Source: Chromobotia macracanthus
Lineage: Eukaryota; Chordata; Actinopteri; Cypriniformes; Botiidae
DNA: 64,000 bases
Direction of reading: 5' to 3'
NCBI GenBank assembly: GCA_036877525.1
Contig: JAZGTH010000032.1
Span: forward strand, 1,975,501-2,039,500
Below are positions 1-10,169 of the stretch, piece after piece; the first letter of the stretch is position 1; each line of letters begins with the position of its first letter. The notes below the pieces were generated by a model. That model did not search any database. It saw only the letters and a program-made list of their open reading frames with translations, and was not told where the DNA came from. Made by a program: the position numbers and the translations under genes.

Positions 1-90
1 AAAGACCTGCACGAATTAATAAAGTTTTTACACGATGACTTATGTGAAGCAAGAGTTTTCGCAGTCTGGGAATCATTTGGGGTGGTTTGA
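1..90 (+). CDS. possible C-terminal end of an upstream ORF, entering from the left edge
   Basis: The first frame is open from base 1 to a TGA at 88-90 (29 codons) and reads like a helical tail (begins KDLHELIKFLHDD). It overlaps the following ORF by 56 bases in another frame. Overlapping or tightly packed genes are common in Polinton-like elements, so this could be the end of the preceding element gene. It could equally be a chance open stretch. No family is recognised. Confidence 0.2.
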   Translation, partial: KDLHELIKFLHDDLCEARVFAVWESFGVV

Positions 91-583
91 GTTTGACAAG
101 GCAGCTCGCACTGTGATGCTATACAGCGTAGATTTTGGTGAAAAGAAGTCATATGAAGACCCGTGTCTGATTTTGCCTGCTAAAGACTCGTTGTTGTTTT
201 ACAATCATGTGTGGAATGGTCTACAAGATGTCTGTCATATGTCTCTCTACATAGGTGAGTGGGATGGAATATTACCTGGTCTGAGATACCGTGTGGTGGG
301 CAATCATGCTGAAAGGAACCCCGAGGACTGCATCTATATCTTTTGCTGTGAAGACAGCAAAAAGCTTTGCCGAGAGGCATTCCCCATACCCCCGGGCGAG
401 CACAACCATTGCTATGAAATGAAATTCGTGTTTCACTGGCGAGATACCCGTGTACTGGACAAATTTTTTTCAGATATAGACAGAATGTTTAGATGGTGTA
501 AAATGTACGATGGATACAAATCTGTAAAGCTAAATTGTTTCAGACTGAACAGAGTGTGGGGGCGTCTGAAGGAGAGTATGTGA
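35..583 (+). CDS. hypothetical Polinton-associated protein, 182 aa
   Basis: This is an uninterrupted ORF from an ATG at 35 to a TGA at 581-583. The protein is rich in aromatic residues and cysteines (for example CCEDSKKLC around residues 105-113, FVFHWRD near residue 131) and has a basic C-terminus. There is no signal peptide or membrane segment, so a compact soluble protein is likely. I do not recognise a family. The assignment to a Polinton/adintovirus-like element is by context: the next ORF starts 65 bases downstream, and an integrase with a chromodomain and a capsid-like gene follow on the same strand. Being intact beside a collapsed integrase is notable. It could also be an unrelated captured gene. 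Confidence 0.5.
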   Translation: MTYVKQEFSQSGNHLGWFEFDKAARTVMLYSVDFGEKKSYEDPCLILPAKDSLLFYNHVWNGLQDVCHMSLYIGEWDGILPGLRYRVVGNHAERNPEDCIYIFCCEDSKKLCREAFPIPPGEHNHCYEMKFVFHWRDTRVLDKFFSDIDRMFRWCKMYDGYKSVKLNCFRLNRVWGRLKESM

Positions 584-648
584 CACCACCCACATACTAC
601 AACCATTAAAAGGTTTACAATTTGGCACACCTGTACATTCAAAGCATC

Positions 649-1272
649 ATGGCACAGGAACCAGCATACCCAGAGCTCTTACCAATGACAATGGAGGACA
701 CTCCCAACCAACAGTACCCTACACCCGAGTCAGATAGCAACACTTGGCTGGACAAATTCTGCACAGAGTTGGGCTATCACAACTTAACTTTCATAAGTCG
801 GTACGAAGGCATTGCTGAGGTTGTAGGCTGCACGGGTGATGATGTTACTGACGGATGCATCGGGGCTGACGGGTTTAAAATCATTATAAAGGCCATCATC
901 AATGTGCTTTTGTCACACATTGTTAATACAAAGTTAAAGGATCTTTGCTACGGTTGTGAAGTAAATCATCCTAGCCAGATACAACACACCTGTCTGTATG
1001 AACCAACAGCCTATTTCTTTGATGGCTACTTTAACGAGCTGAAACATAAATTGTTCAAACCAGAGTTTAAACACATCATAGTTCAAGCTTTGAGTCATTG
1101 TGGTTTAAGGCCTCACCCACAGAGGGTTCAGGGAGCTGTGGACTCTAACTGCGTGACGAGCCCTATATTGTGGAAAAACTTAACAAGATCACGGATAAGC
1201 CTGTGGACAAACAGTGAGAAAGTCATCTACGACTCTGTGGATTGTTGGAAAGACGACACAAATGTCGTATGA
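649..1272 (+). CDS. hypothetical Polinton-associated protein with a C-x2-C / HPSQ / H-x-C putative zinc site, 207 aa
   Basis: The ATG at 649 is the first in-frame methionine; the frame is open further upstream but without an ATG. The N-terminal ~35 residues are Pro/Glu/Thr-rich and look disordered. A globular part follows, with a likely metal-binding motif near residues 105-120: C-Y-G-C, then HPSQ, then H-T-C. From memory, similar C-x2-C...HPSQ..H.C proteins occur in fish Polinton-like elements; this was not checked by search. The stretch 1,145-1,215 reads unlike the rest and may lie in a shifted frame between two compensating indels (see findings). The frame stays open to the TGA at 1,270. 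A chromodomain integrase relic follows 0.55 kb downstream on the same strand. Confidence 0.55.
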   Translation: MAQEPAYPELLPMTMEDTPNQQYPTPESDSNTWLDKFCTELGYHNLTFISRYEGIAEVVGCTGDDVTDGCIGADGFKIIIKAIINVLLSHIVNTKLKDLCYGCEVNHPSQIQHTCLYEPTAYFFDGYFNELKHKLFKPEFKHIIVQALSHCGLRPHPQRVQGAVDSNCVTSPILWKNLTRSRISLWTNSEKVIYDSVDCWKDDTNVV

Positions 1273-1347
1273 GTACGCCTGTAATATGGGGAACACATGT
1301 AGCAGTATTGGTTAAAAAAACGTATTAAGTGTGAACTGACCAATGTA

Positions 1348-1569
1348 ATGCATGTTATCATCTCTAATGCTGCTGATGTATGTTTACCAACAAATGGTTG
1401 TGTAACTGATGCCAAATGTGTTACCAGACATAAGAAAGAAATGGCTGGTGTGAGAGCTTTGTCACATGCATGGCTTAATATGACTCAAATGTGTATTAAT
1501 GCTGGGGATTCTGTCAGTGTATATGTCAGAAAAGTTCTTGATGTAATGGGTGAAACTGATGGTGTTTGA
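1348..1569 (+). CDS. small cysteine-containing ORF, 73 aa, doubtful
   Basis: This lies in the 0.55-kb interval between the second Polinton ORF and the integrase relic. It starts at an ATG and ends in TGA, with cysteines spaced C-x5-C-x5-C in the first 25 residues. A second short frame (1,550-1,738) overlaps its end, and an AATAAA occurs near 1,759. The two could be pieces of one frameshifted small gene, or chance ORFs. No family is recognised. Nothing else is seen in 1,273-1,821. Confidence 0.2.
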   Translation: MHVIISNAADVCLPTNGCVTDAKCVTRHKKEMAGVRALSHAWLNMTQMCINAGDSVSVYVRKVLDVMGETDGV

Positions 1570-1821
1570 AATTGGTAATTTTCTTATTATGTGTACATAT
1601 GTAACAGATGTGTGCTTAGCCATGGTCTCTAGAAAACAAGCGATTAATGTTTGTGATATAAACATTTTGGTTGAAATAGTAACTGATAAAAACATTGTTA
1701 TGTGTATACAGTTTCTCACCTATCTGGATAACATGTAATGTCATAATCATTGTTTGAAAATAAAAAGACATATCTCTTAAATCAAGCATGTTATTCATTT
1801 GTGGTATGGTGAAACGGCAAC

Positions 1822-2202
1822 ATGTCCGAGCTCTTGAAAAAGGTTTATTACACACCTTCTAGTAAATATGTATGGACTCTTAAAAAACAAGAGCGGTGTA
1901 GAAGTGACTAGGGCTATTGAGTCAATATTTAACAAGAGTTGTGTACCTCAAAAATTACAAACGGACAAGGGGAAATAAACTGGAAATAAAATGTGACTAC
2001 GATTGTGAGATTATCAAGGGTAGTTTTTATGAGCAAGAACTACAAAAAAAAACGGTGAGCAAAAACAAAGCATTCAAAGTAGAAATAATTTTAGACAAGA
2101 AAAGACTGTGGTAAGGAAAATATGGTTTTAGTAAAATGGTGCGGTTGGTCTTCAAAGTTTAATAGCTGGGTACCTGAAAAAGACGTGGTACAAATCCCTT
2201 AA
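1822..2202 (+). pseudogene. Polinton/Maverick integrase (rve/DDE type) with C-terminal chromodomain, collapsed
   Basis: This is a relic of the retrovirus-like integrase that Polintons use to insert their DNA. In order: an N-terminal piece (SELLKKVYYTP) like the start of these integrases; after an internal deletion, a core piece reading GVEVTRAIESIFNKS and then LQTDKGK, which carries the motif around the second catalytic Asp; and a C-terminal chromodomain reading VKWCGWSSKFNSW followed by VPEKDVVQIP and a stop at 2,200-2,202. Several frameshifts and stops separate the pieces, and most of the catalytic core, including the first Asp, is missing. It cannot be active. It lies between two Polinton-type genes on the same strand, which fixes the identity of this region. 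Confidence 0.8.
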
Positions 2203-2250
2203 AAGAGAGCATACATACACAGAACGACTGCATTAGAGTAAAAAACAGAC

Positions 2251-2324
2251 ATGGATGAGCATGATTTTACGTCTTATTACCATGCAATGCTTCTATGGGG
2301 ACTTATCCGGATAATCTTATTTCT
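2251..2324 (+). pseudogene. 5' part of a Polinton penton-like (F54H12.2-type) capsid gene, split by a LINE
   Basis: An ATG at 2,251 begins a short coding-like stretch that ends in the LINE insertion site. Just before and across the 14-bp target duplication one frame reads TYPDNLIS, matching the YPxNT-type segment near the N-terminus of the transposon-derived F54H12.2 protein family, a predicted minor capsid (penton-like) protein of Polintons. The reading resumes at 7,534. The upstream methionine is not certain to be the true start because frames shift nearby. Confidence 0.5.
2311..2324. repeat. LINE target-site duplication, left copy
   Basis: The 14-bp sequence ATAATCTTATTTCT here is repeated exactly at 7,534-7,547 at the other end of the LINE. 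It directly abuts the oligo-T (tail of the minus-strand LINE). This marks a single target-primed insertion. Confidence 0.9.
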
Positions 2325-2493
2325 TTTTTTTCTTTTTTTTTTTAACAATTTTTTATTGAATTTTCCAGAAACAATAGTATAACAAAAAGCAACTTCGCAA
2401 ATTTAGATCCCACTCCCACCCATCCCACCCATCCCACCCCTGGTAGACTCTGAAAAATAAATAAAATAAAACAAATAAACCAATAAAATAATT

Positions 2494-5400
2494 TTACAGA
2501 GATTTTAAAAAGGATGACACAACATTAAAAGCTGAATGCCATATTTTGACAGTTTTCATATTAGATCCATGAATTCGAGAGGTTGAAAGTTCCATCGAGA
2601 GAATGTCCAACAAATACATAGTCCAGGTTCGTCTGTCCATTGTGTGAGGAGGATTCCAACGGTTGACTTGCAGTTTTTTTGCTGCTGTGAGAGAAGATAA
2701 CAATAAACATCTTTGTTGGACGGACAAGCTGAGGTCCCAAAAGTCATTCATGAAAAAATGACGTGGAGTTAAACATATCTCGATACCCAACAAAAATGAA
2801 AGATCCTGTGAGAACTGAAACCAAAAAGGTGAGAGAGAGGGACATTCCCAAAAAAAATGTAAAAACGTGCCTAAAGATCCTTGTGAACAGAGATTACATT
2901 TAGGAGATGTCAGATTCATATAAAAGCGCTTCTTTGGAGTCAAGTAAACCCTATGCAGCAATTTCCAATGAATCATTTGGTGATTAGGATTTTTAGAAGA
3001 CAATTTAAACATATCCCATACCTGATCTGAAAATAAAACATCCACATCCTCATTGAGATCCTTAGCCCATACAGTTGTAATAGATAAAGATTTGTATGAA
3101 TGCTCAAGAAGAAAAAGATAAATAATTGAAGTGGAAGAGGGAGATTCAACAGAAGGAAGGATTAGTTTGTGTAAAGGGTGAATGGGTAGTTGAGAGTTCC
3201 AAGGCACCCCATATGCCCGAAGGGCTGATCTAATGCGCAGATACATAAAAAATGAGGTGCCTGGCAGATTATATTGAGTTTTAAGATCCTGGAAGGATTT
3301 CAAACCATTATCATCATAAATATCTCCCAGAGAGTTTACTTTGTTATGAGACCACTGTGGACAATGAAATGGAGTACTGCCTGACAAAAGATTATTATTG
3401 TTGAAAATAGGCGAATGCCTATGCCATATTGTGACTAGTTGTGAACGTCTTTCCACCTCCCTCCATATTGAGATGAGGTGGGTTACAATAGGACCAAACC
3501 GAGATTTACACTGTCTAAGCGGAACCCCCGAAAAAACAAGATGTTTCAATTTATACGGATAAACAACAGATTCCTCAATTGCTCTCCAAGATACAGGAGA
3601 ATCAGGATCAAACCAAACCGATAAAGGGCGGAGGGAAAAAGCTTGAGCGTACAGTCTAAAATTGGGGAAAGACCTCCATGTAATCTAGATCTCTGTAATG
3701 TAATCAGTTTAATACGAGGACGTTTCCCATCCCATATATATCGCGAAACACATGCATCAAGTTTGTTCCAGTAGCCAACCGGTGGAGAGAGAGGAATCAT
3801 AGAAGAAAAAAAATGTATACGTGGGAGAACATTCATCTTAATCACTGATATACGAGCCTGGAAAGAAGTAGGAAGACGAGACCACTTTTCCAGATCTGAG
3901 GATACTTTGGTAAAAATACTATTATAGTTTTTTGAGACGATTTCCTGTAGGGAAGGAAAAACATCTATCCCCAAGTACTTAAAGCCTTGAACCAGTGGAA
4001 TAGATATAGAAAGGGACAAGGAATCAATTTTATTAAGGAAAAGTAAACATGACTTATTCCAATTAATTTTAAACCCAGATAGAGATCCAAAATGATCAGA
4101 TAACTTCAAAACATGAGGGATAGAATGTGACGGCTTCTCCAAAAACAATAGAATATCATCAGCAAACAACGAAATATGATGCAGAGTATTCCGTAAATTT
4201 ATGGGAGAAATGGTTTGAGATTGTCGGACTGCTTGGGCTAGGGGTTCCAGGGATAGGGTAAATAGCAGAGGGGAAAGCAGACAACCCTGACGAGTACCTC
4301 GATGTATAAAGAATGGGTTAGAACAAACGGAACCTGTGAGGACAGTGGCTGCTGGGTTGGCATATAGGACTTTAATCATGTTTATGAAACTCGATCCTAG
4401 GCCCAGATGCTGCAAAACTGCCCATAAATAGTTCCATTCCAGCTGGTCAAAAGCTTTCATCGCATCTAGAGATAATACTACACGAGGGGAAGATGATGAG
4501 TCGTTAATGTTGAATTAATAATATGATATAACCTGCGTAAGTTATCCGCAGCTGAGCGAGATTTAATAAATCCTGTCTGATCATAATGAACTAGCCTATT
4601 CATAAAATTCTCTAAACGACGAGATAATACTTTAGCATACAATTTAACATCAGACCCAATCAAAGAAAGTGGCCGGTAGCTAGAACAGGAAGTAGGATCT
4701 TTGTCTTTTTTTAACAGGAGAGAAATAACCGCTATATTAATAGATGAATGAAACGAGCCTTGAGTAACTGAAAAATTTATCATATCTAACATAAGGGGGC
4801 CTAAATCTGACCAAAAAGTTGTATATAATTCAACTGGAATACCATCTATGCCTGGGGATTTGCCCTTGTTCATAGATCGGATTGCTGACTCTAGCTCCTG
4901 AAGAGTGATCTGTTCAGCCAGGTATTCGGAATCTGAATCTGACAACCTAGGTAGATCAAGGTTGGATAGAAAAGATGCAAAAGAGTCAGGGTCACCATTA
5001 ACAGAAGAAGTATAAAGATTTGAATAAAATGAATGGAAGACAGTGTTAATATCTTTTGGGTCTGTCAAAATATGCCCAGATTGAGATTTCACAGCAGAGA
5101 TATGAGCAAATTTTTCACTATTGCGTAATCTTAAAGCTAAAAGATGACTTGGTCTACTCCCTTGAAAATAGTAATTCTGCCTGGATCTTTGAATCAGGAA
5201 TTCCGCCCTGGATCTCAGTAATGAATTAAGTTCGGATCTAACAGCCATAATCTTGCTGAGTGTACTGTCCGAGAAACAATGTTGATTATCTCTAGTCAGA
5301 TTCCGAAGCTGTAATTCCAGTTCAACAATCTTTTTATGGCAATTTTTCTGAAGGAAAGAGGCATATGAAATTGAGTTATTCCTTATAAATCCTTTAACTG

Positions 5401-6274
5401 CATTCCAAAGTGTACGCAGATCATCCACTGAACCTCGGTTAATTTCAATAAACTCAGCAAATCTATTTCTGAATTGATTGCAAAAATTTTCATCTTGCAA
5501 CAGTTTAGGGTTAAATCGCCATCTAGTGGCACGAGATGGCCGGGGAATCAAGGATAATCTGCACAAATTTCCATCATGATCCGACAGAGATAAGGAACAG
5601 ATATCTGCATCACGAACCACTGAAGATAAAGAAGTAGAAATGAAGATATAATCAATTCATGAATAGGATTTATGAGTAGAAGAAAAGAAAGTGAAAGATT
5701 TAGCAGATGGATTCAGTAAACGCCAACAATCCACCAACGATGATGAGGTTATACACTGCCGAAGTTTGACCGAACAAAAAGCTTGAGAATGTGATTCCTT
5801 TGGACCAGATCTATCTAGGGCATGCAACATTACAGAATTTGTATCTGCACCCAAAACAATTTCAAAATCCGAAAATTTCAGGAGATAGGTTGACAAAGTA
5901 GTGAAAAAAGTAGGGTCAGGAGTACATGGGGCATAAACTGAAAGAAATACTATATTCCTGTTCTCTACAATTGTTTTAATATGTGTTATTCTACCATCTG
6001 TATCACAACCTTTATCTAAAATAGTCAAATTTAAAGTTCTCCGCACCAAAATCAAGACACCCTTAGTTTTAGTATCCGAAGATTAGTGAGATACCACTTC
6101 ATAAAACTTATTATTACATCTGTGTATGTCCTTCTCTTTCAAATGGGATTCTTGAACCAACACTATATCAATCTTTCTCCTTCGCAAAAAGTCCAGAAAA
6201 CCAGTACGTTTGTGAGGGCCATTTAGCCCATTAATGTTACAACTCAGAATATTAAGGTCAGTCATAAGTATCAA
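2494..6274 (-). pseudogene. LINE ORF2: APE endonuclease - reverse transcriptase - C-terminal zinc region, broken
   Basis: ORF2 nicks the target and reverse-transcribes the element RNA. From the start at 6,274 the endonuclease motifs read NILSCNINGLN, LVQESHL (catalytic Glu), SVYAPC, GADTN and SDHDG. RT motifs follow: RPLSLIGSDVKLYAKVL, QTGFIKSRSA, the AFDQLEW block with the first catalytic Asp, GTRQGCLLSPLLF, and FADDILLF with the Asp pair at 4,155-4,166. The C-terminal part contains WECPSL and further Cys residues. Lesions are in-frame stops at 6,083-6,085 and 5,657-5,659, a frameshift near 4,470 and another near 3,600. All catalytic signatures are otherwise preserved, so decay is recent relative to the neighbouring Polinton. 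Confidence 0.9.
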
Positions 6275-6611
6275 ACAAACTTATTGCATAATAAGACAAA
6301 ATATAATTTTGTAAAGTAAGTAAAACCAGTTGAGTCTACCATTAAACCTCCCACCCTTCCCAGTAATCCAAAAAACATAAACACAATCAAATGAACAATG
6401 GCAGATCAAATCAAGAACAAACCTTGATCTGCCAACCCCCCCTAATGTGATCCGTGGCGTCAACAGAAACCTGCACGTTACTAAAGCACCAACATTGGCC
6501 CCATATTTATATATGGTGTAAATAGGCACAGTGAATAGTACTAGTTATGACACAATCACCTAATCACGTAAGGCATCTTCTCCGATTAGACAAGAAATGA
6601 CCAGCTGAGGC

Positions 6612-7412
6612 TCACATACAGTTGGTGGGTGAATGAGATCTAAGAAAAACTCTTGCTTCTTCTGGGGAGTAGAGCATCTTAGGTTCACCTTGATTGAGAA
6701 TGACCTTCAGTGTTGCAGGATACAGAAGAAAATTCTGGATGCCAACTTCTCTCATTTCCCTCCTAAGTGACGCAAATGCACTTCTTCTTTTTGCTGTAGC
6801 CGGAGAGAAATCAGGAAAGAAAGACAGCGTTGCTCCGTCGGATGATTTCACCGGAGCATGAAGTCTTGCGGCCCGCAGAATGAGCTCCCTGTCCGTGTAT
6901 CATAGCAATTTGAAGAGGAAAACCCGTGGTTTAGCGCGTTCTGAGGATATTCTTGTGTATACGCAATGCGCTCGTTCCACTTCAATCTCCTTGCCCGCCA
7001 GAGACGGGAGCCACGTCGGAAGCGACCTTTTCAAAAAGCCCACCGGGTCGTCCTTTTCGGCACCTTCAGGCAGTCCAACCAGACGTAGATTGCTGCGTCT
7101 ACTGCGATCCTGTAAGTCAACAACCTGTTGTTCGAGCGCGGTTACTCGTCTATCGTGATCTGCGACAACTTTCTTCTGTTCTCTCATCTCCCCTGTAAGA
7201 AGATCCAGCTTTGAGCATTAAAACTGAACGACTGACATGTGAGAAGTGAACTCGTTCCGCATCGCCGTCAGCTCAGTTTTTAGGATGTCCTCGAAGTGCG
7301 CAGCAGTGTTCGCCATCTTGTCCCCCATATCGATCGAGATCTGTGGCTTCGATTTTTTCTTAATCGGAGAAGACAATGGTGACAACTCCTGTTGTTTCCG
7401 GTTATATGCCAT
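6612..7412 (-). pseudogene. LINE ORF1: coiled-coil / RRM nucleic-acid-binding protein, with two in-frame stops
   Basis: ORF1 proteins of L1-type elements coat the element RNA and act as chaperones. The frame starts at an ATG at 7,412 (MAYNRKQQE) and runs in a single frame to 6,612, with stops at 7,218-7,220 and 6,900-6,902. The N-terminus is basic and serine-rich. A heptad-like coiled coil follows (ALEQQVVDLQDRSRRSNLRL), leading into the RRM-like part with NLRLVGLPEG and then a C-terminal domain containing SFFPDFSPATAKRRSAF. The length (about 266 codons) fits fish Tx1/L1 ORF1 proteins. No frameshift is needed, only the two point stops. Confidence 0.8.
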
Positions 7413-7533
7413 CCGAGAAAGTGATATTAGTAAACAAAACTTAAAATAAAATGATAAAATCAGCACAAAGAGGCCAAATATACGGAGCTCTACCCGATTG
7501 CGACTAGGTTCATGAGCACGTCACGTGACCTCA

Positions 7534-7547
7534 ATAATCTTATTTCT
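7534..7547. repeat. LINE target-site duplication, right copy
   Basis: This is an exact copy of the 14 bp at 2,311-2,324, directly abutting the LINE 5' end. Confidence 0.9.
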
Positions 7548-8077
7548 AATTAAAGAACCAGACTGGCCTCACCTATAAACTTAAGAGGGAAGTGGGTTTA
7601 ATAGAGTTTCCTAAAACGTGGTATCTTTTTAACGAGGAAGATGCTGTTTTTCATACGATAAATGATAACACAACGGGGGATGAGAAACAAATTTGGATAT
7701 CACAAGGAAAGCGATGAGTACGCTGCTATAACCAGTAATTACGGTATATACAAATCAAGCCTACACTTTACATTAAAGACAGGGTATTATGACGACCTGG
7801 TATTTCTGATTAGGGAAATAAATGCAAATCTCCCCCCACCGACGACCCTCGGTTACGATCATGTAAAATATAAGGTGTTTCTGAAAGCATCGCCTAAGAT
7901 ATCATTGGTATTCTTTGGGAAATTAGCCATTATTTTGGGGTTAAAACCAGGAGTTCCTTTGAAACACGCCTCAATCAGTGGCGAATCCTTTGATGAGGGA
8001 GAGATTGTGATAACGTATGCACCACATCAGTGGAGGGTTCTATGCGCAGTATATCTATACTAACATTATTGAATACT
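7548..8077 (+). pseudogene. 3' part of the Polinton penton-like (F54H12.2-type) gene, truncated by ERV sequence
   Basis: This continues the gene begun at 2,251. One frame reads REVGLIEFPKTWY, the conserved 'V.L.E..YP.TW' segment of the family, then NEEDAVF. After a +1 shift near 7,665-7,690, a second frame open to 8,063 carries the GYYDDLVFLIREINANL and KLAIILGLKPGVPL blocks that follow in these proteins. A further shift gives YIYTNIIE at about 8,050-8,075, another family hallmark. The remainder is absent because retroviral env sequence starts at about 8,098. The protein is a predicted capsid component of Polinton/adintovirus particles; assignment is from remembered family motifs. Confidence 0.65.
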
Positions 8078-8097
8078 ATTGAATACTGTTGAATACA
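8068..8097. repeat. three tandem 10-bp units at the Polinton/ERV junction
   Basis: ATTGAATACT, ATTGAATACT and GTTGAATACA lie head to tail exactly where Polinton coding sequence ends and ERV env sequence begins. The first unit still belongs to the Polinton reading (the IIEY codons). Confidence 0.75.
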
Positions 8098-9074
8098 GTC
8101 AAACTAGATTTGTTGAATCCCATTCTATTATATGGATTTCTTGTATCAATCGTACTCTAGTACATTTTCCTCTCCATCCCAGGGGTAAGAAAGGTAAAAG
8201 TTTTATTTTCCCACAAATCCAAAAAAAGTCTGCTAAAGCTATAGTTTGATCCTTATACATGTTTGTTGCAGGTAATGATATATTTTGATTTTCACAAGTA
8301 TCAGCTGGCCTTATTTCCTCTCCTTTTCTCATTCCTGATGCTCGCAGGGTTGGGAAGTCCATAGAATCATCAACATTTCGAAATGTCGTATCTAAATCCC
8401 AAACGACATTGCATTTTCCTTTAAAGTGTCCTACATTTATGAAGCACTCATACTCTTTACTATAGTCTATGGTATACCATAGTGGAATTTCTACCTGGTC
8501 ATTTTATAATTTTGATACTTTCATTTATATCAAAGCTTGTACACTTAGCTCTCAATTGTGGTATATGCCAAAAGAGCAGCTTTTGTTTAGCATTACTTAG
8601 GAAGCCTAAACATTCAGCTGGACAAAAAGGTCTGGTATCTCTTTCCAAATGACAAAAGTCTCTGTTGAATTCAGCACAATGTTCATAACTGAATGGATTT
8701 GGGACTACTATTACTTGCCTCATTGGGGTTTTAGTACAGAATAGGCAATTTTTCTTTTTCAGCTCTGTTGTTGTGAAGGTTGCCCATTCATACCATTGAT
8801 TACTCTGTGCTGTTTCCCATAAAACATTTAGGTTGATATCGGCTTCATCCATGCCATACTTCTCCTCCATGCTTCTATGTTGTTTTCCATACAATCCCAG
8901 TTCAACTGTATTCAGGATGTAGTTACCGAGTCTCTTTAAGGGCTGAAAAGTTAATTGTAAGGAAGTGTGGTTGAGAGTCTAAGTTATGTTATCTGGATTT
9001 GTGATATTGACTGTAGCTTGAACTTGTGACAAGCATATGATGATCAGGCATATTATAAATGTTATTATTTTCAT
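8098..9074 (-). pseudogene. ERV copy 1 env: signal peptide and surface-subunit fragment
   Basis: The start is set by an ATG at 9,074, nine bases past the integrase stop, followed by a clear hydrophobic signal peptide (MKIITFIICLIIICLSQVQA). A stop occurs about 30 codons in. Downstream, 8,499-8,894 is an open surface-subunit stretch with several cysteines (NCLFC, EHCAEFNRDFC, CPAEC). After another break, a frame at 8,099-8,362 carries WICGKIKLLPFLPLGW, like the C-terminal half of a retroviral surface protein. No furin site, fusion peptide or transmembrane helix remains because the sequence ends at the Polinton junction. It is non-functional. Confidence 0.7.
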
Positions 9075-9082
9075 TGTTTGGT

Positions 9083-10030
9083 TCAACATTCTGCCACACT
9101 TTGCACTTCATTGTTTTCCACTATCAGACTTTCTTGCTTGCTTGTTTCCGGTCTGTTTTCTCCTGTTGTTGTTTTCTCTTTAGGAACCCTTGTGCAGTGG
9201 TTCAGGTGATACCAGGTGTTGCTTCCTTCCACTTGGACTGCCGTTGGAGTAGCTGCTGTCACTTCATATGGTCCTTCCCTTCTTGGTTCATTCCATTTCC
9301 TCCTGAATACCCTTAAATAGACTTGATCCCCTGGGGCAATTGGACAGATGGTCTCTGTCTCCTCACATGCCTCCTTTCTCTTTTCCTGCACACAAATAGC
9401 TTTATGGATAGCAGTTACTTTTTTCATGTATGATCTTAATTCCATTTGTAATTGTTCTAATGGGGGACCTTTGTATGGACCTCTGCTGCATGGTACAGGC
9501 ATAGGTTGACCAGTAAGCATTTCATGCAGTGTTAAATGCGTGTTTCGGTTAGTTTGCATGTGGTAGCTCATTAGCGCTAGAGGTAAAGCATCAACCCAAT
9601 TAAGTTTAGTACTTGCACATATCTTGTTGAGTTTGGATTTGAGAAGACCATTAATTTTTTCAACTTGTCCCTGCGATTGAGGATGGTAAACACAGCCTAG
9701 TCTTTGTTTTATTCTTAAGTGTTGTAATACTTGTTTTACATTTTTTTGGATGATGGCTTTTTGGACAAAACTTATTTGTGATGGGATTCCAAATCTGGGA
9801 AACACTTCTCTCGTCAAAAATTTAATTTTTAATTTAATTACTGTTCCTGCCCCTTCATCTGCAGTAGGTATTGCTTCTACCCACCGGCTAAATTGGTCAA
9901 CAACCACAAGCATGTATCTTTTGCCCTGTACCCGCTTTACCATATCCACATAATCCATTACCAAGTGTTTGAAAGGTCCTTCAGGTACAGGTATACGACC
10001 TATTGGTGTTGTTATTCTCTTTCTGACATT
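9083..10030 (-). pseudogene. ERV copy 1 integrase: catalytic core and GPY-type C-terminal domain
   Basis: Integrase inserts viral DNA into the host genome. A frame open from 9,964 to 9,083 begins at the core with MDYVDM (first catalytic Asp) and VVDQFSRWVEAIPT. It reaches FGIPSQIS, where the second catalytic Asp would follow, but here that segment reads FVQKAIIQKN and the Asp is gone. The Glu helix remains (HPQSQGQVEKINGLLK). The C-terminus has REGPYEV and WYHLNHCTRVP, a GPY/F module. Short upstream coding (PEGPFKHL) extends to about 10,030, but the HHCC zinc domain is missing. The core was therefore inactivated by substitution as well as truncation. Confidence 0.85.
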
Positions 10031-10169
10031 AAACTTAGCATTTCCTCTTAGTCTTAGTTTCCTCTAAGCAATTCCTCTACCATTGCATACAGCTATGGAG
10101 ACCAATAATCTCGTGTCGCTCCACATAGACTGCTCATAAGGGACTGCCTGCTGTTGAATTTGAATAATG

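Larger units (their letters stand above)
2325..7533 (-). mobile_element. L1/Tx1-type LINE, near full length (5.2 kb), inactive
   Basis: This is a non-LTR retrotransposon on the minus strand. It has a T-rich block at 2,325-2,341 (the poly-A tail in its own sense), ORF2 at 2,494-6,274, an inter-ORF region at 6,275-6,611, ORF1 at 6,612-7,412 and a short 5' leader to 7,533. Exact 14-bp duplications flank it. ORF order, the APE-type endonuclease before RT, and a coiled-coil/RRM ORF1 place it in the L1 superfamily, probably the fish Tx1 group. Damage is light (in-frame stops and two frameshifts), so it is a moderately young copy. A (CCCATCCCAC)-like pyrimidine repeat lies at about 2,411-2,441 in its 3' UTR. 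Confidence 0.9.

Noticed and set aside
6880..7449. Plus-strand ORFs of 67-92 codons
   Set aside because: They are antisense to LINE ORF1, whose coiled-coil and RRM motifs are clear on the minus strand.
9059..9316. Plus-strand 85-codon ORF rich in Phe and Cys
   Set aside because: It is antisense to the ERV integrase C-terminus and env start; the composition is that of a complement of coding sequence.
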